NCBI RefSeq assembly: GCF_002845275.2
Contig: NZ_CP088149.1
Span: forward strand, 1,608,501-1,672,500
DNA from: Pseudomonas sp. S06B 330
GTDB taxonomy: Bacteria > Pseudomonadota > Gammaproteobacteria > Pseudomonadales > Pseudomonadaceae
Reading direction: 5' to 3'
Length of the DNA stretch: 64,000 nt
Of the stretch, positions 53,907-62,146 are shown one piece after another (position 1 is the stretch's first letter; each line of letters starts with the position of its first letter). The notes beneath the pieces are model-generated. The model saw nothing but the letters and a program-made list of their open reading frames with translations, did no database searches and was not told where the DNA came from. Both the position numbers and the translations under genes were made by a program.

Positions 53907-56900
53907 GTGAGTCTGGAGCGTCTGAGCAAGCTCATTTCGATAGGATTTGCTATAGCGTTGGTTACCTGTCTGCTGACCTTAGTATTGGGTCATTACTACG
54001 CTGAACAGGTTCGAGGTGTCACTGACAAACGTCACCAAATGATATCCGGTGTTGTCCAGATGGCTGCGCTTAATCGAGCCCTGACTCAGTTGGCCCGTTT
54101 GTATGCAAGTACAGGTGATGATCTATTTCGCAGTCTCTATAACCAACAATCGCAAGACGGTCGTGCCTTTCACAATGCAGTCGAGAACCTTGCAACTATT
54201 GGGCTTAGTGATACTGAATCCCGATGGCTAGCCCAGGTCGAAACCTTGGATTCCAAACAAGCGGAAATGGAGAGGCGGGCAATCACCCCGCGCAGTCTTG
54301 AAGACGCAGTGCTTCTCCTCTCCGCTACTACGTACATCAATTCCGAGTGGAATTTTGCGGATGCGCTAAATCAGTTGAGGGTTCTAATCAGCCAAAGATT
54401 GGATGCCAATGTCGAGGCTGCGCGAAACAAAGCAAAATTGGCTGGCACTGTCAGTGTCGTGATGCAATTGATCACGTTAGTCGCAGGGCTTCTGGTGTTT
54501 TTGGTCATTATACGGCGCCAACTGGTGACCCCCCTATTGACACTTTCTGAGCGCATTCGCCGTCTGAAAAACGGGGAGCCCCCTGTCGTGCAGTTGCAAC
54601 AAAAGGGGCTTGCTGAAGTGGTGTCGCTGGGTGAAGCGCTTAACGCCTATGTTGAAGTCAATGAAGAGCTGCGTCGACAGCACTGGGTCAAGGGGCGTCT
54701 CGGCGAATTGGTGCAAGCGTTGCAGTTGGCTACCACTCTGGAAGCATTCGCTACAACCTTGCAACAGCGACTGCAGGATTGTTTAGGTTGTCAGGCCGTC
54801 TTGCTGTTTGATCCAGCGCCCTTCGTGCGCCGCAGTGGCCGGGTGCATTTCAGTTTGCCAATTCTGCAGGACGGACAGCAGATGGCCAGCCTTGAGCTTG
54901 ATTTCAGCCATCGCCCGGATCCAGCCCAGTTCAGTCTAATCGATGGTTTGCCCCCACGCGTCGGCGCGCTGTTGGATTTTCTACTGCAACGCATTCACAA
55001 CCAGCAGCTATTGACGCAGGCCCGACAACAGGCCAGGCAGTTGGAAGACCAGGCACTGATACTGCAACAACGGCAAGAGTCACTGGAGGCTACTGAGAGC
55101 TGGTACCGGGGCATTGTAGAGTTCGCGCCAAAGGCATTACTGGTGTTTGATGAGCACAATGTGATTCTGGCCAATCAGGAGAGCGAACTGACCCTTGGCT
55201 ACAAGCCCGGCAGCTTGTTGGGGCAGAGCTATCGAGGGTTGGTACCGGACAGGCAGCTTGAGCGTGTCGATCATATCCTTGAGCGGTTGCGAATCAACAA
55301 AGTGGTAGACACCGTAGAGGTGATTGCCCGTCGAGCTGATGGCAGTGAGTTTCCTGCCGAACTGCGCCTGTGTCTGCTACCGGCCCGACAGGGTAGGGGG
55401 GAGTGCCGGTGTGTGGCGATTCGCGATCTTAGTCAGCGGAAGGCAGATGAACGCCGCTTGCGGGAAGCACATGAACAGCAGCAAGCAATTGTCACGGCGG
55501 CGCCTTATGGTATTGCATTGGTGCAGGGTGGGGTGATCGTCCAGGCTAACTGGCGGCTGAACGAACTTCTCGGTTATGCGCCAGGCGAGCAACTGCAGTG
55601 TTCACCGCTGAGCTGGCTGAATCAGGCTGCGTCGGAGGATATGCGCGCCTTGGAGGAGCAGGTTCTCGCGACATTGAACCGTGGCGACATTTATCAGCAG
55701 CAACTGCAGCTATGCCGAAAGGACTTCAGTTGCTTCTGGGCGAGTCTGAGTGCACGAGCCATCTCGCCTGGGAACTTGTCTCGTGGATCGATCTGGATCA
55801 TCCAGGATATTACTGCCCAACACGCCGCAGCCGCTGATATGCAACAGGCCCAGCAACTGGCTGAAGAAAGTGCACGAATCAAAAGCGAATTTCTAGCCAA
55901 CATGAGCCATGAGATTCGCACGCCGATGAATGCAATCATTGGCATGACTCATCTGGCGTTGATGACGGAGCTGAACGAGCGCCAGCTTGACTATCTGTCC
56001 AACATACAACGCTCCAGCCAATACTTGCTGGGTGTACTTAACGATATTCTGGATTTTTCGAAGATTGAGGCTGGCAAGCTTCAGCTGGAGTTTCGTGACT
56101 TCAGCTTGGCCCAGCTACTGGAAGAAGCGATTGACCTGGTACGTCCCCGTATTGTTGAGAAACGTCTGGACTTACGCCTGAATACCGAAGCGGATGTGCC
56201 CGAGCGTCTGTGTGGAGACCCGCTGCGACTGCGTCAGATTTTACTCAATTTTCTCAGTAATGCGGTGAAATTCACCGAACGGGGACAGATCCGAATAGAG
56301 GTAAGTCTGCGTCAGAGTGGCGTGGATGATGTTCTGTTGTACTTCAGCGTAACGGATACCGGCATCGGTCTGTCGTCCGAGCAGTTGGACGCCATATTCC
56401 ACTGCTTTGAACAGGCCGATACCTCAATCACAAGGCGCTTTGGCGGAACGGGCTTGGGGCTGGCGATTGCCAAGCAACTCGCCGAGCTGATGGGGGGGCG
56501 AGTAGGGGTTCAGAGTGTCTTGGGTGAAGGTAGCAGCTTCTGGTTTGAGGTCCGCCTGCAATTGGCTCAGAACGAAGTCATTGATACACAGCCTCTGGCA
56601 CCAAGCCTCAACGATTGGAAGGCGGCCGATGGTACTCGCATTTTGCTGGTGGAAGACAATGAACTGAATCAGCAGGTCGCCGCCGGGCTGCTACAGGCGG
56701 TGAATTGCGGTGTAGATACTGCCGCAGATGGTCGCGAGGCGCTAAAACGCTTGGCTGAAGGAGCGTATGACCTGGTGTTAATGGACATGCAGATGCCAGT
56801 GCTCGATGGCTTGGCGGCCACCCGTCAACTGCGTCTGCTGCCCGGCTTGAGCGAGCTGCCGATTGTGGCGATTAGCGCTAACGCGAGGAAGTGCGATCAC

Positions 56901-57389
56901 GACGCTTGCCTGGCTGCGGGCATGAACGACTTTATCAGCAAGCCCTTTGAACCACAGACGCTTTACACGATTTTGCGGCACTGGCTTGGCCGGGCACCGG
57001 TACGCGACGGGCAACGCCGAGGGCTTGGCGAAACCCTGAATCTCGATGGAGTGGACACGGAAGCCGGCATACGGCGGGTGTTGGGTAGTCACGAGATGTA
57101 TCTGAATCTCTTGCAGACCTACTTCGTCGACCAGAGCGCTTTGTTGAAGGAACTGGACATCGCGCTGGTGGAGAGTCAGTTGGATAAAGCCGAGGTGTTG
57201 GCTCATCGGTGTAAAGGCGTATCTGCGACCATTGGTGCTGACGCTATTGCGCGGCGAGCGGATGGGTTGGAGCAGGCTATACGCACAAAGCAACCTGATC
57301 ATGAGCTGCGCATCTGTCTGGAACGTTTGAGCGAACCGCTGGCGGCACTCCTCAAGCAGTTGAGTGCGCTATTGCCCCATGAAATCTAA
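53907..57389 (+). CDS. Hybrid sensor histidine kinase with PAS domains, receiver and Hpt
   Basis: This 1160-residue phosphorelay kinase has membrane helices at about 8-30 and 190-212 around a small helical periplasmic sensor, then HAMP and a GAF-like region (about 255-365). A short coiled coil leads to PAS 1 (about 400-510, FAPKALLVFDEHNVILANQE) and PAS 2 (about 525-635). HisKA has FLANMSHEIRTPMNAIIGM (His near 669), and the HATPase has LLNFLSNAVKFTERG and GGTGLGLAIAKQL. The receiver has phospho-Asp in LVLMDMQMPVLDG (near 958), and the C-terminal Hpt has AHRCKGVSATIG (His near 1099). Start GTG 53907 follows AGGAGAG. The HD-GYP regulator downstream is the likely output. Confidence 0.93.
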   Translation: MSLERLSKLISIGFAIALVTCLLTLVLGHYYAEQVRGVTDKRHQMISGVVQMAALNRALTQLARLYASTGDDLFRSLYNQQSQDGRAFHNAVENLATIGLSDTESRWLAQVETLDSKQAEMERRAITPRSLEDAVLLLSATTYINSEWNFADALNQLRVLISQRLDANVEAARNKAKLAGTVSVVMQLITLVAGLLVFLVIIRRQLVTPLLTLSERIRRLKNGEPPVVQLQQKGLAEVVSLGEALNAYVEVNEELRRQHWVKGRLGELVQALQLATTLEAFATTLQQRLQDCLGCQAVLLFDPAPFVRRSGRVHFSLPILQDGQQMASLELDFSHRPDPAQFSLIDGLPPRVGALLDFLLQRIHNQQLLTQARQQARQLEDQALILQQRQESLEATESWYRGIVEFAPKALLVFDEHNVILANQESELTLGYKPGSLLGQSYRGLVPDRQLERVDHILERLRINKVVDTVEVIARRADGSEFPAELRLCLLPARQGRGECRCVAIRDLSQRKADERRLREAHEQQQAIVTAAPYGIALVQGGVIVQANWRLNELLGYAPGEQLQCSPLSWLNQAASEDMRALEEQVLATLNRGDIYQQQLQLCRKDFSCFWASLSARAISPGNLSRGSIWIIQDITAQHAAAADMQQAQQLAEESARIKSEFLANMSHEIRTPMNAIIGMTHLALMTELNERQLDYLSNIQRSSQYLLGVLNDILDFSKIEAGKLQLEFRDFSLAQLLEEAIDLVRPRIVEKRLDLRLNTEADVPERLCGDPLRLRQILLNFLSNAVKFTERGQIRIEVSLRQSGVDDVLLYFSVTDTGIGLSSEQLDAIFHCFEQADTSITRRFGGTGLGLAIAKQLAELMGGRVGVQSVLGEGSSFWFEVRLQLAQNEVIDTQPLAPSLNDWKAADGTRILLVEDNELNQQVAAGLLQAVNCGVDTAADGREALKRLAEGAYDLVLMDMQMPVLDGLAATRQLRLLPGLSELPIVAISANARKCDHDACLAAGMNDFISKPFEPQTLYTILRHWLGRAPVRDGQRRGLGETLNLDGVDTEAGIRRVLGSHEMYLNLLQTYFVDQSALLKELDIALVESQLDKAEVLAHRCKGVSATIGADAIARRADGLEQAIRTKQPDHELRICLERLSEPLAALLKQLSALLPHEI

Positions 57390-57671
57390 GTCTCGTCTGC
57401 GCTCGACGTTATCCAGTTACAAGCCATTTGCCGCGTGCTCGATAGCCCGTTGGCTGAATTTGATGGGGGCTCTTTATCCTATTTTTCCCAACATGCAGGC
57501 GTCCTGCGGAGCGGGTTTGCAGAGCATTTTCAGCCGTTGCCTACCGCGGGAGGTGTCGTGACTTCAAGCAGGCGCGATTTTGCCTGAACGAGGCCCTGCA
57601 CGCCCATGCAACAGACGCAGAAAGCGCCAAGCAAGCCACGGGCAACCTCTAAGGGTAGCGCCAAGGCAGAT

Positions 57672-57756
57672 TCAGAAGTTTTCAGCGTTTTTCATCATTA
57701 AACACCGTGTGGCTCAGCTCATTTCAGAACAGGCGTGTGAATGGCATGCGTTACTG
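57672..57756. promoter_or_regulatory. Phased TCA(G) array B, candidate operator upstream of the HD-GYP regulator
   Basis: TCA elements start at 57672, 57682 and 57692 (TTCAGAAGTT, TTCAGCGTTT, TTCATCATTA), then after a 22-bp step at 57714 and 57724. GCATGCGTTACTG ends at 57756, as in array A. It lies about 110 bp upstream of the HD-GYP gene in a 478-bp gap; the rest of that gap (57390-57670) shows no gene. Confidence 0.6.
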
Positions 57757-57867
57757 CAGTCAATTGGCAAAGATAGAGCACGATTCTTGCCCCTTTGTGC
57801 GTTCGCGCCAATGACCTTTACCACGACTGATTTGACTACGTATTAGTGATCCTGCCGCGAGGAAGTC

Positions 57868-58995
57868 TTGTTGGACCATTATCCCTCTAAACCCGTCGTG
57901 CTGGTGGTTGACGATGAGCCGTCCAGCCTGCAGGTGATCAATGAGTTACTGAGAGAGCACTATCAAGTACGAGTTGCTGCTAGCGGCGAGCACGCCCTGC
58001 AGATCATCGATCAAACGATTCCCGATCTGATCTTGCTGGACATCGTAATGCCTGGCCTGAATGGCCATGAGGTATGTCGTCGCCTCAAGGGCAACTCAAA
58101 GACCTGTGATGTGCCGGTTCTGTTCTTGAGTGCCAGCAATCAGGATATAGATGAGTGTCTGGGGCTCGCGCTCGGCGCGGCCGATTACCTGAGCAAACCG
58201 ATCAATCCGCCCGTCCTGCTAGCGCGGGTACAGACACAAATGCGCCTCAAGGTGGCTGTAGATCTGCTGCGTTCGCAAAAGAGTTTTTTGGACCAGGAAA
58301 TATTGGCGCGAACCCGCGAGCTCCAAGCAACCCACGACGTGACCATTCTGGCCCTGGCGTCATTGGCCGAGACACGCGATAACGAGACGGGTAATCACCT
58401 GCGGCGCACACAGCATTATGTGCGAGTACTGGCCGAGAATTTGCGTCATCACCCACGGTTCAGTGCACATCTAGATGAAAAGAGCATTGAACTGATTTGT
58501 AAGTCGGCACCGCTGCATGATATCGGAAAGGTCGGTATTTCCGACCAGATATTACTCAAGCCAGGTCGCTTGGAGGCGGATGAGTTCGAGATTATGAAGA
58601 CTCATGCGCAATTGGGTTATCAGGCGCTGGTACATGCGGAGGAGCTGTTGGGAGAACAAGTGCCCTTCCTGCGCATCGCCAAGGAAATTGCCCTGTGCCA
58701 TCACGAAAAATGGGACGGCAGTGGCTACCCCAATGGGCTGGCCGGCGATGCCATTCCTGTAAGTGCTCGCTTGATGGCTATCGCAGACGTCTACGATGCA
58801 ATCATCAGTCGGCGCGTATACAAATTGTCAAAGAGCCACAACACAGCAGCCAACGTTATTTATGACGGGGCCGGGAGACATTTTGATCCTGATATGGTGG
58901 AGGCTTTTCGGGGCTTGGAGGATGAGTTTGATCAGATCGCTCAGCGTTATGCCGATAGCGCGCCGTATGAGCCACTTAGAACAAGCGGCGGGTAA
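57868..58995 (+). CDS. Two-component response regulator with HD-GYP phosphodiesterase domain
   Basis: This 375-residue protein has an N-terminal receiver (acidic pair VVDDEPSSL, phospho-Asp in LILLDIVMPGLNGHE near 58, Lys in YLSKPINPPV near 108). A helical linker leads to an HD-GYP domain (about 165-360) that breaks down cyclic di-GMP: APLHDIGKVGISDQILLKPG has the HD metal pair, and HHEKWDGSGYPNGLAGDAIP has HHE and GYP. All key residues are present. The start is TTG 57868 or 57871, after GAGGAAG. It opposes the GGDEF enzyme in the same island. Confidence 0.93.
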   Translation: MLDHYPSKPVVLVVDDEPSSLQVINELLREHYQVRVAASGEHALQIIDQTIPDLILLDIVMPGLNGHEVCRRLKGNSKTCDVPVLFLSASNQDIDECLGLALGAADYLSKPINPPVLLARVQTQMRLKVAVDLLRSQKSFLDQEILARTRELQATHDVTILALASLAETRDNETGNHLRRTQHYVRVLAENLRHHPRFSAHLDEKSIELICKSAPLHDIGKVGISDQILLKPGRLEADEFEIMKTHAQLGYQALVHAEELLGEQVPFLRIAKEIALCHHEKWDGSGYPNGLAGDAIPVSARLMAIADVYDAIISRRVYKLSKSHNTAANVIYDGAGRHFDPDMVEAFRGLEDEFDQIAQRYADSAPYEPLRTSGG

Positions 58996-59240
58996 CGACT
59001 CTGAACCACTGGCAACTATAGGCCCCCTGAGAAAAGGGCCGCAATACCTATAGCCAGGACGGTGGCGAATACGTTCTGACGTTTGTCTTGCGATTGCTCA
59101 CTAGGCCGCAACCTGACTGCAATTTTTTGCAGAAAACAGGAATGCAGTGCGTATTGATGTGGAGTCCGGACGACACTGCGAAAGACGACAAGCGGGAATG
59201 ACTTTCCAGTTTGTCGAATTTCCGAATATGGAAAGGTGTG

Positions 59241-60107
59241 ATGGGCCTCGTTCTAATTGATAAAATTCTAGTGTTCGATGAGGACAACTTTCTGCTGTTT
59301 CGGGCTGATGCCGATGGTGAAGAGCCGTTGCGCTTAGGCGCAATCGCCAGCCGTTGCCTGGCCATGCTTTTGCGCTCAGATAATGCTGTGGTGCGTAAGC
59401 GTGATTTGATGGCGGGAGCATGGGGTCAGTACGGCTTGGAGGTGACTGACAATAGCCTGGCCCAAGTTGTCCGGCAGTTACGACTGGCATTGGAAAAAAT
59501 GCAGCCTGATCGTGAGTTTATCCAGACATTGCCACGAATAGGCTACAAGCTTACCGATAACGTCCAAGTGGAAGAGTTGGCAGCCAATGCACCGGTCATA
59601 TCGACCGTGCGCTCGGCAATGTTTAACAATGATGGAGAAATCCCTGTTTCACCTGCGTCGAGCCTAGCCGATACAACGCTGGGAGATACCGGCCCCTCAT
59701 TGCTCAAGGAAGCACAATCCTATACGTCGCCGTCAACACTCCCAGCATTGTTGCAACAGCGTTGGGGTCTATGGCTTGCCTTACTATTGTGGGGCGCACT
59801 TACTTTTCTGTTGGGGAGAGCCTGGCAGGCACCACCGTTGGATGCGCCTCTGATTGGGTTTAGCGCACCGGTAACCATGAATAATGTCAACGTGTATCTA
59901 CCTGCAGATAAGTGGAAACAACTACCGACGTCATACTTGCAGGCGACGGTCCTTCGCAGCCAAAAACTGGCGGAAATAATGGGAATCCCGGTGGGCGAGG
60001 TGCATCTGTACTTGCTGACGTCAGGTCGAGAGAGCAATCAGATTCTGTGCGATGGTAAGTTGGAAGCGGCCAATAGCCGCTGTATCGGTGTGCAACTATA
60101 TGACTAG
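59241..60107 (+). CDS. ToxR-like membrane-bound winged-helix regulator, copy 1
   Basis: This 288-residue protein has an N-terminal OmpR/ToxR-type winged helix (about 5-105: RLGAIASRCLAMLLRSDNAV, KRDLMAGAWGQYGLEVTDNS, PREFIQTLPRIGYKL-like end). A polar linker precedes one membrane helix (about 175-195, WGLWLALLLWGALTFLLG), and a ~95-residue periplasmic domain follows. Two Cys near its end (ILCDGKLEAANSRCIG) could form a disulfide. This layout is that of ToxR, TcpP and Yersinia PsaE/MyfE. The ATG has GGAAAGG 5-11 bases upstream. Its end overlaps the partner gene by 8 bases. Confidence 0.88.
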   Translation: MGLVLIDKILVFDEDNFLLFRADADGEEPLRLGAIASRCLAMLLRSDNAVVRKRDLMAGAWGQYGLEVTDNSLAQVVRQLRLALEKMQPDREFIQTLPRIGYKLTDNVQVEELAANAPVISTVRSAMFNNDGEIPVSPASSLADTTLGDTGPSLLKEAQSYTSPSTLPALLQQRWGLWLALLLWGALTFLLGRAWQAPPLDAPLIGFSAPVTMNNVNVYLPADKWKQLPTSYLQATVLRSQKLAEIMGIPVGEVHLYLLTSGRESNQILCDGKLEAANSRCIGVQLYD

Positions 60108-60600
60108 GCGTTTTACATGTTCAAGTTGGTGTCAAGCCTTCGTTTTGGTTGGTCTGTTGAGTGTAACTCTGGGCTACTTGTCAGGTGGATATAAGGTTGG
60201 CGTGGATCTCTGGTGCGAAGGGGAGAGTGCGCATCAAGTGCGACCTGACGCAAATTCTGCATGGCTGACCACGCGCTTCAGCCTGGATTTGAGACCAGCA
60301 GGTTCAAGCTATATGAGCATGAAGGCTCGACTGATGGATACCAATACCGAGGCTGTTATTGGAGTGATGCAGCGTACTAGTACCTTCCGAGCACGACAAC
60401 ATGAGCACCGTCTGCAGATTGATGTTCAGCGTAGTGCCGAGAACGAAGTAGATCGTTCGGATCCGGAGCTGTCGACGCGTGCGGGTCTGTTTTCTTATAA
60501 GCCGGGTGACAGTTTGAGTGTATGGATGCAGCCGCTGACCAAGACGCGTTATTTGATGGATGATGGCAGTGACGTGTTCATGATATGCAGTAGAAGGTGA
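60100..60600 (+). CDS. Membrane-anchored periplasmic partner of the ToxR-like regulator, copy 1
   Basis: This 166-residue protein has one N-terminal membrane helix (SSWCQAFVLVGLLSVTLGYL) and a periplasmic domain with LWCEGESAHQV at its start and a C-terminal FMICSRR, again two Cys. Size, topology and overlap with the regulator match ToxS/TcpH/PsaF-type chaperones that stabilise the regulator in the periplasm. No sequence family is recognised by eye. The ATG lies inside the regulator's last codons (ATGACTAG), implying coupled translation. Confidence 0.85.
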   Translation: MTRRFTCSSWCQAFVLVGLLSVTLGYLSGGYKVGVDLWCEGESAHQVRPDANSAWLTTRFSLDLRPAGSSYMSMKARLMDTNTEAVIGVMQRTSTFRARQHEHRLQIDVQRSAENEVDRSDPELSTRAGLFSYKPGDSLSVWMQPLTKTRYLMDDGSDVFMICSRR

Positions 60601-60778
60601 TGATCCTCGTGTTAGACCATTCCTTAATGAGCAAGGTGGTCGCGTAAACAACGGGGTTTTACACGTTTGGCATCCATGCCCAGCGAAAGCGCCTGCCCAC
60701 CTAATGGCGTTCAGACTGGAGCCGTTCTTTATATATCCGGAGGCGGTTGATAGTTGCTATCAAATGTGAGGGACGTGC

Positions 60779-61225
60779 CTAGGCCTTGATGCCCAGTTCC
60801 CTGTTAACCAATGGAAGCAGCTGCTCGGGTTCTATTGGCTTGAGAAGAAAATCGACGATGCCAAGGTGCATGGCGTCGATTGCATCTCGAATGCCTGCAT
60901 CGCCGGAAACTACTACGATAGGCAAGTCGGCCCACACTGAGTTTCGGATCTGACGAATAAACGCCAGGCCATCAATCGGTAGCATGCGTAGGTCGGTTAT
61001 GACTAATGTAATTAGTTTTTCAGACTTCAACAAGTCCATTGCATCGGCGGCATTTTCAGCCAACAGGCTGTGTATGCCTTTGCTGTCAAGAATACCGGAC
61101 AACATTTCGCGCATTGAGCGGTCGTCGTCAACGATCAAGACTTTCTGAATGCTTGGCTCTGGCTCTTGTTTGCCGATGATTCTGATGGCTTCGTGTTCGG
61201 CGTAACTCACAATGTCGTCGTTCAT
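60779..61225 (-). CDS. Single-domain (REC) response regulator
   Basis: This 148-residue protein has a 27-residue N-terminal extension then one CheY-like receiver: VLIVDDDRSMREML (acidic pocket 33-35), phospho-Asp 78 in LVITDLRMLPIDGL, Ser in VVVSGDAG, Lys in FLLKPIEPE. There is no output domain. It may pass phosphate from the island's hybrid kinase or act by protein contact. It lies on the minus strand between the two ToxR-like pairs. Confidence 0.92.
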   Translation of the reverse strand: MNDDIVSYAEHEAIRIIGKQEPEPSIQKVLIVDDDRSMREMLSGILDSKGIHSLLAENAADAMDLLKSEKLITLVITDLRMLPIDGLAFIRQIRNSVWADLPIVVVSGDAGIRDAIDAMHLGIVDFLLKPIEPEQLLPLVNRELGIKA

Positions 61226-61642
61226 AATCTTTCCGTCAGTGCTAAAGATGGCCCTGTCATGTTGATTGTAATTTCAATCCAGCGTCCCCGTATGTTCGAG
61301 TGTAAACTCTTGAAACGGGTATTTTCAGAAAGTGAGTGCGCCCAGAAATTTAGTAACCGCTATCCGATGCGAGGAATTATCGTCGAAGGTTACAGCTGCT
61401 TGTGACCTGCGTAATAACACCGTGTGCGATCACATTAACCGATGCGTAAGTGGACTGCCGATACCCGAGCGCGTTGATTACAATCGGGTGTTTTGACTTT
61501 ATGCTCCCATGCCCCTGGCCGTCAAGTGTGTTGGTTTTTTTATTGTTCGGGCCCTTGCGTATTTGTCCATAGCACAAGTAAGTGAATGCCGCTGGCAACA
61601 GTTGCGTGGTCGGCGGGCCTCCGCGCATAGAACTTGGCGATG
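61226..61642. other. 417-bp intergenic region between the REC gene and the copy 2 partner gene
   Basis: I see no gene. The promoter of the REC gene should lie here. A single TTTTCAG (61322-61328) occurs, but not in a 10-bp phased series. Confidence 0.5.
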
Positions 61643-62146
61643 TCACCGCTTGCTACACAGAATGAACATGTCATTGCCATCATCGAACAGGTAACGCGTC
61701 TTGGACAGCGACCGTATCCAATAACTTAAGCTGTTGTTCGAACGGAAGATAAAAAGACCGAGTGTGCCCGCAAGTTCAGGCTGCGTGCTCTCCGCTTCGC
61801 CACTGGCGCTACGTACTACCGTTATCTGCAAGCGATGGCCCTGTTGTTGCACATGGAAGGCCGTATTGCGACGTAGGGTGTGAAGTGCAGTCCCGGAGTC
61901 GAGATCGATCAATTGGGCCACCATGCGCATATGGCTGACCCCAGTAGTTCTCAAGTCCAGCCTGAATCGTGTCGTCAGCCATGAAGAAGATGGCCGTTGC
62001 GATTGCACTTGATGCGCGCTTTCCCCGGTGCACCAGAGGTCCAGGCTCGAGGCGTGCGAGCCGAACAAACGCCCCAGTCCCGCACCTAGCAGACTCACGA
62101 CGACGAAGGCCAGAGACCAGCTTACGAGTGCGGTGCGCCTAGTCAT
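61643..62146 (-). CDS. Membrane-anchored periplasmic partner, copy 2
   Basis: This 167-residue paralogue of the protein at 60100 has an N-terminal helix (LVSWSLAFVVVSLLGAGLG) and DLWCTGESAHQVQ against DLWCEGESAHQVR. SWLTTRFRLDLR faces AWLTTRFSLDLR, and the C-terminal MFILCSKR faces MICSRR. Its start at 62146 overlaps the end of the copy 2 regulator by 8 bases with the same ATGACTAG sequence as copy 1, so the pair was duplicated as a unit. Confidence 0.87.
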   Translation of the reverse strand: MTRRTALVSWSLAFVVVSLLGAGLGRLFGSHASSLDLWCTGESAHQVQSQRPSSSWLTTRFRLDLRTTGVSHMRMVAQLIDLDSGTALHTLRRNTAFHVQQQGHRLQITVVRSASGEAESTQPELAGTLGLFIFRSNNSLSYWIRSLSKTRYLFDDGNDMFILCSKR

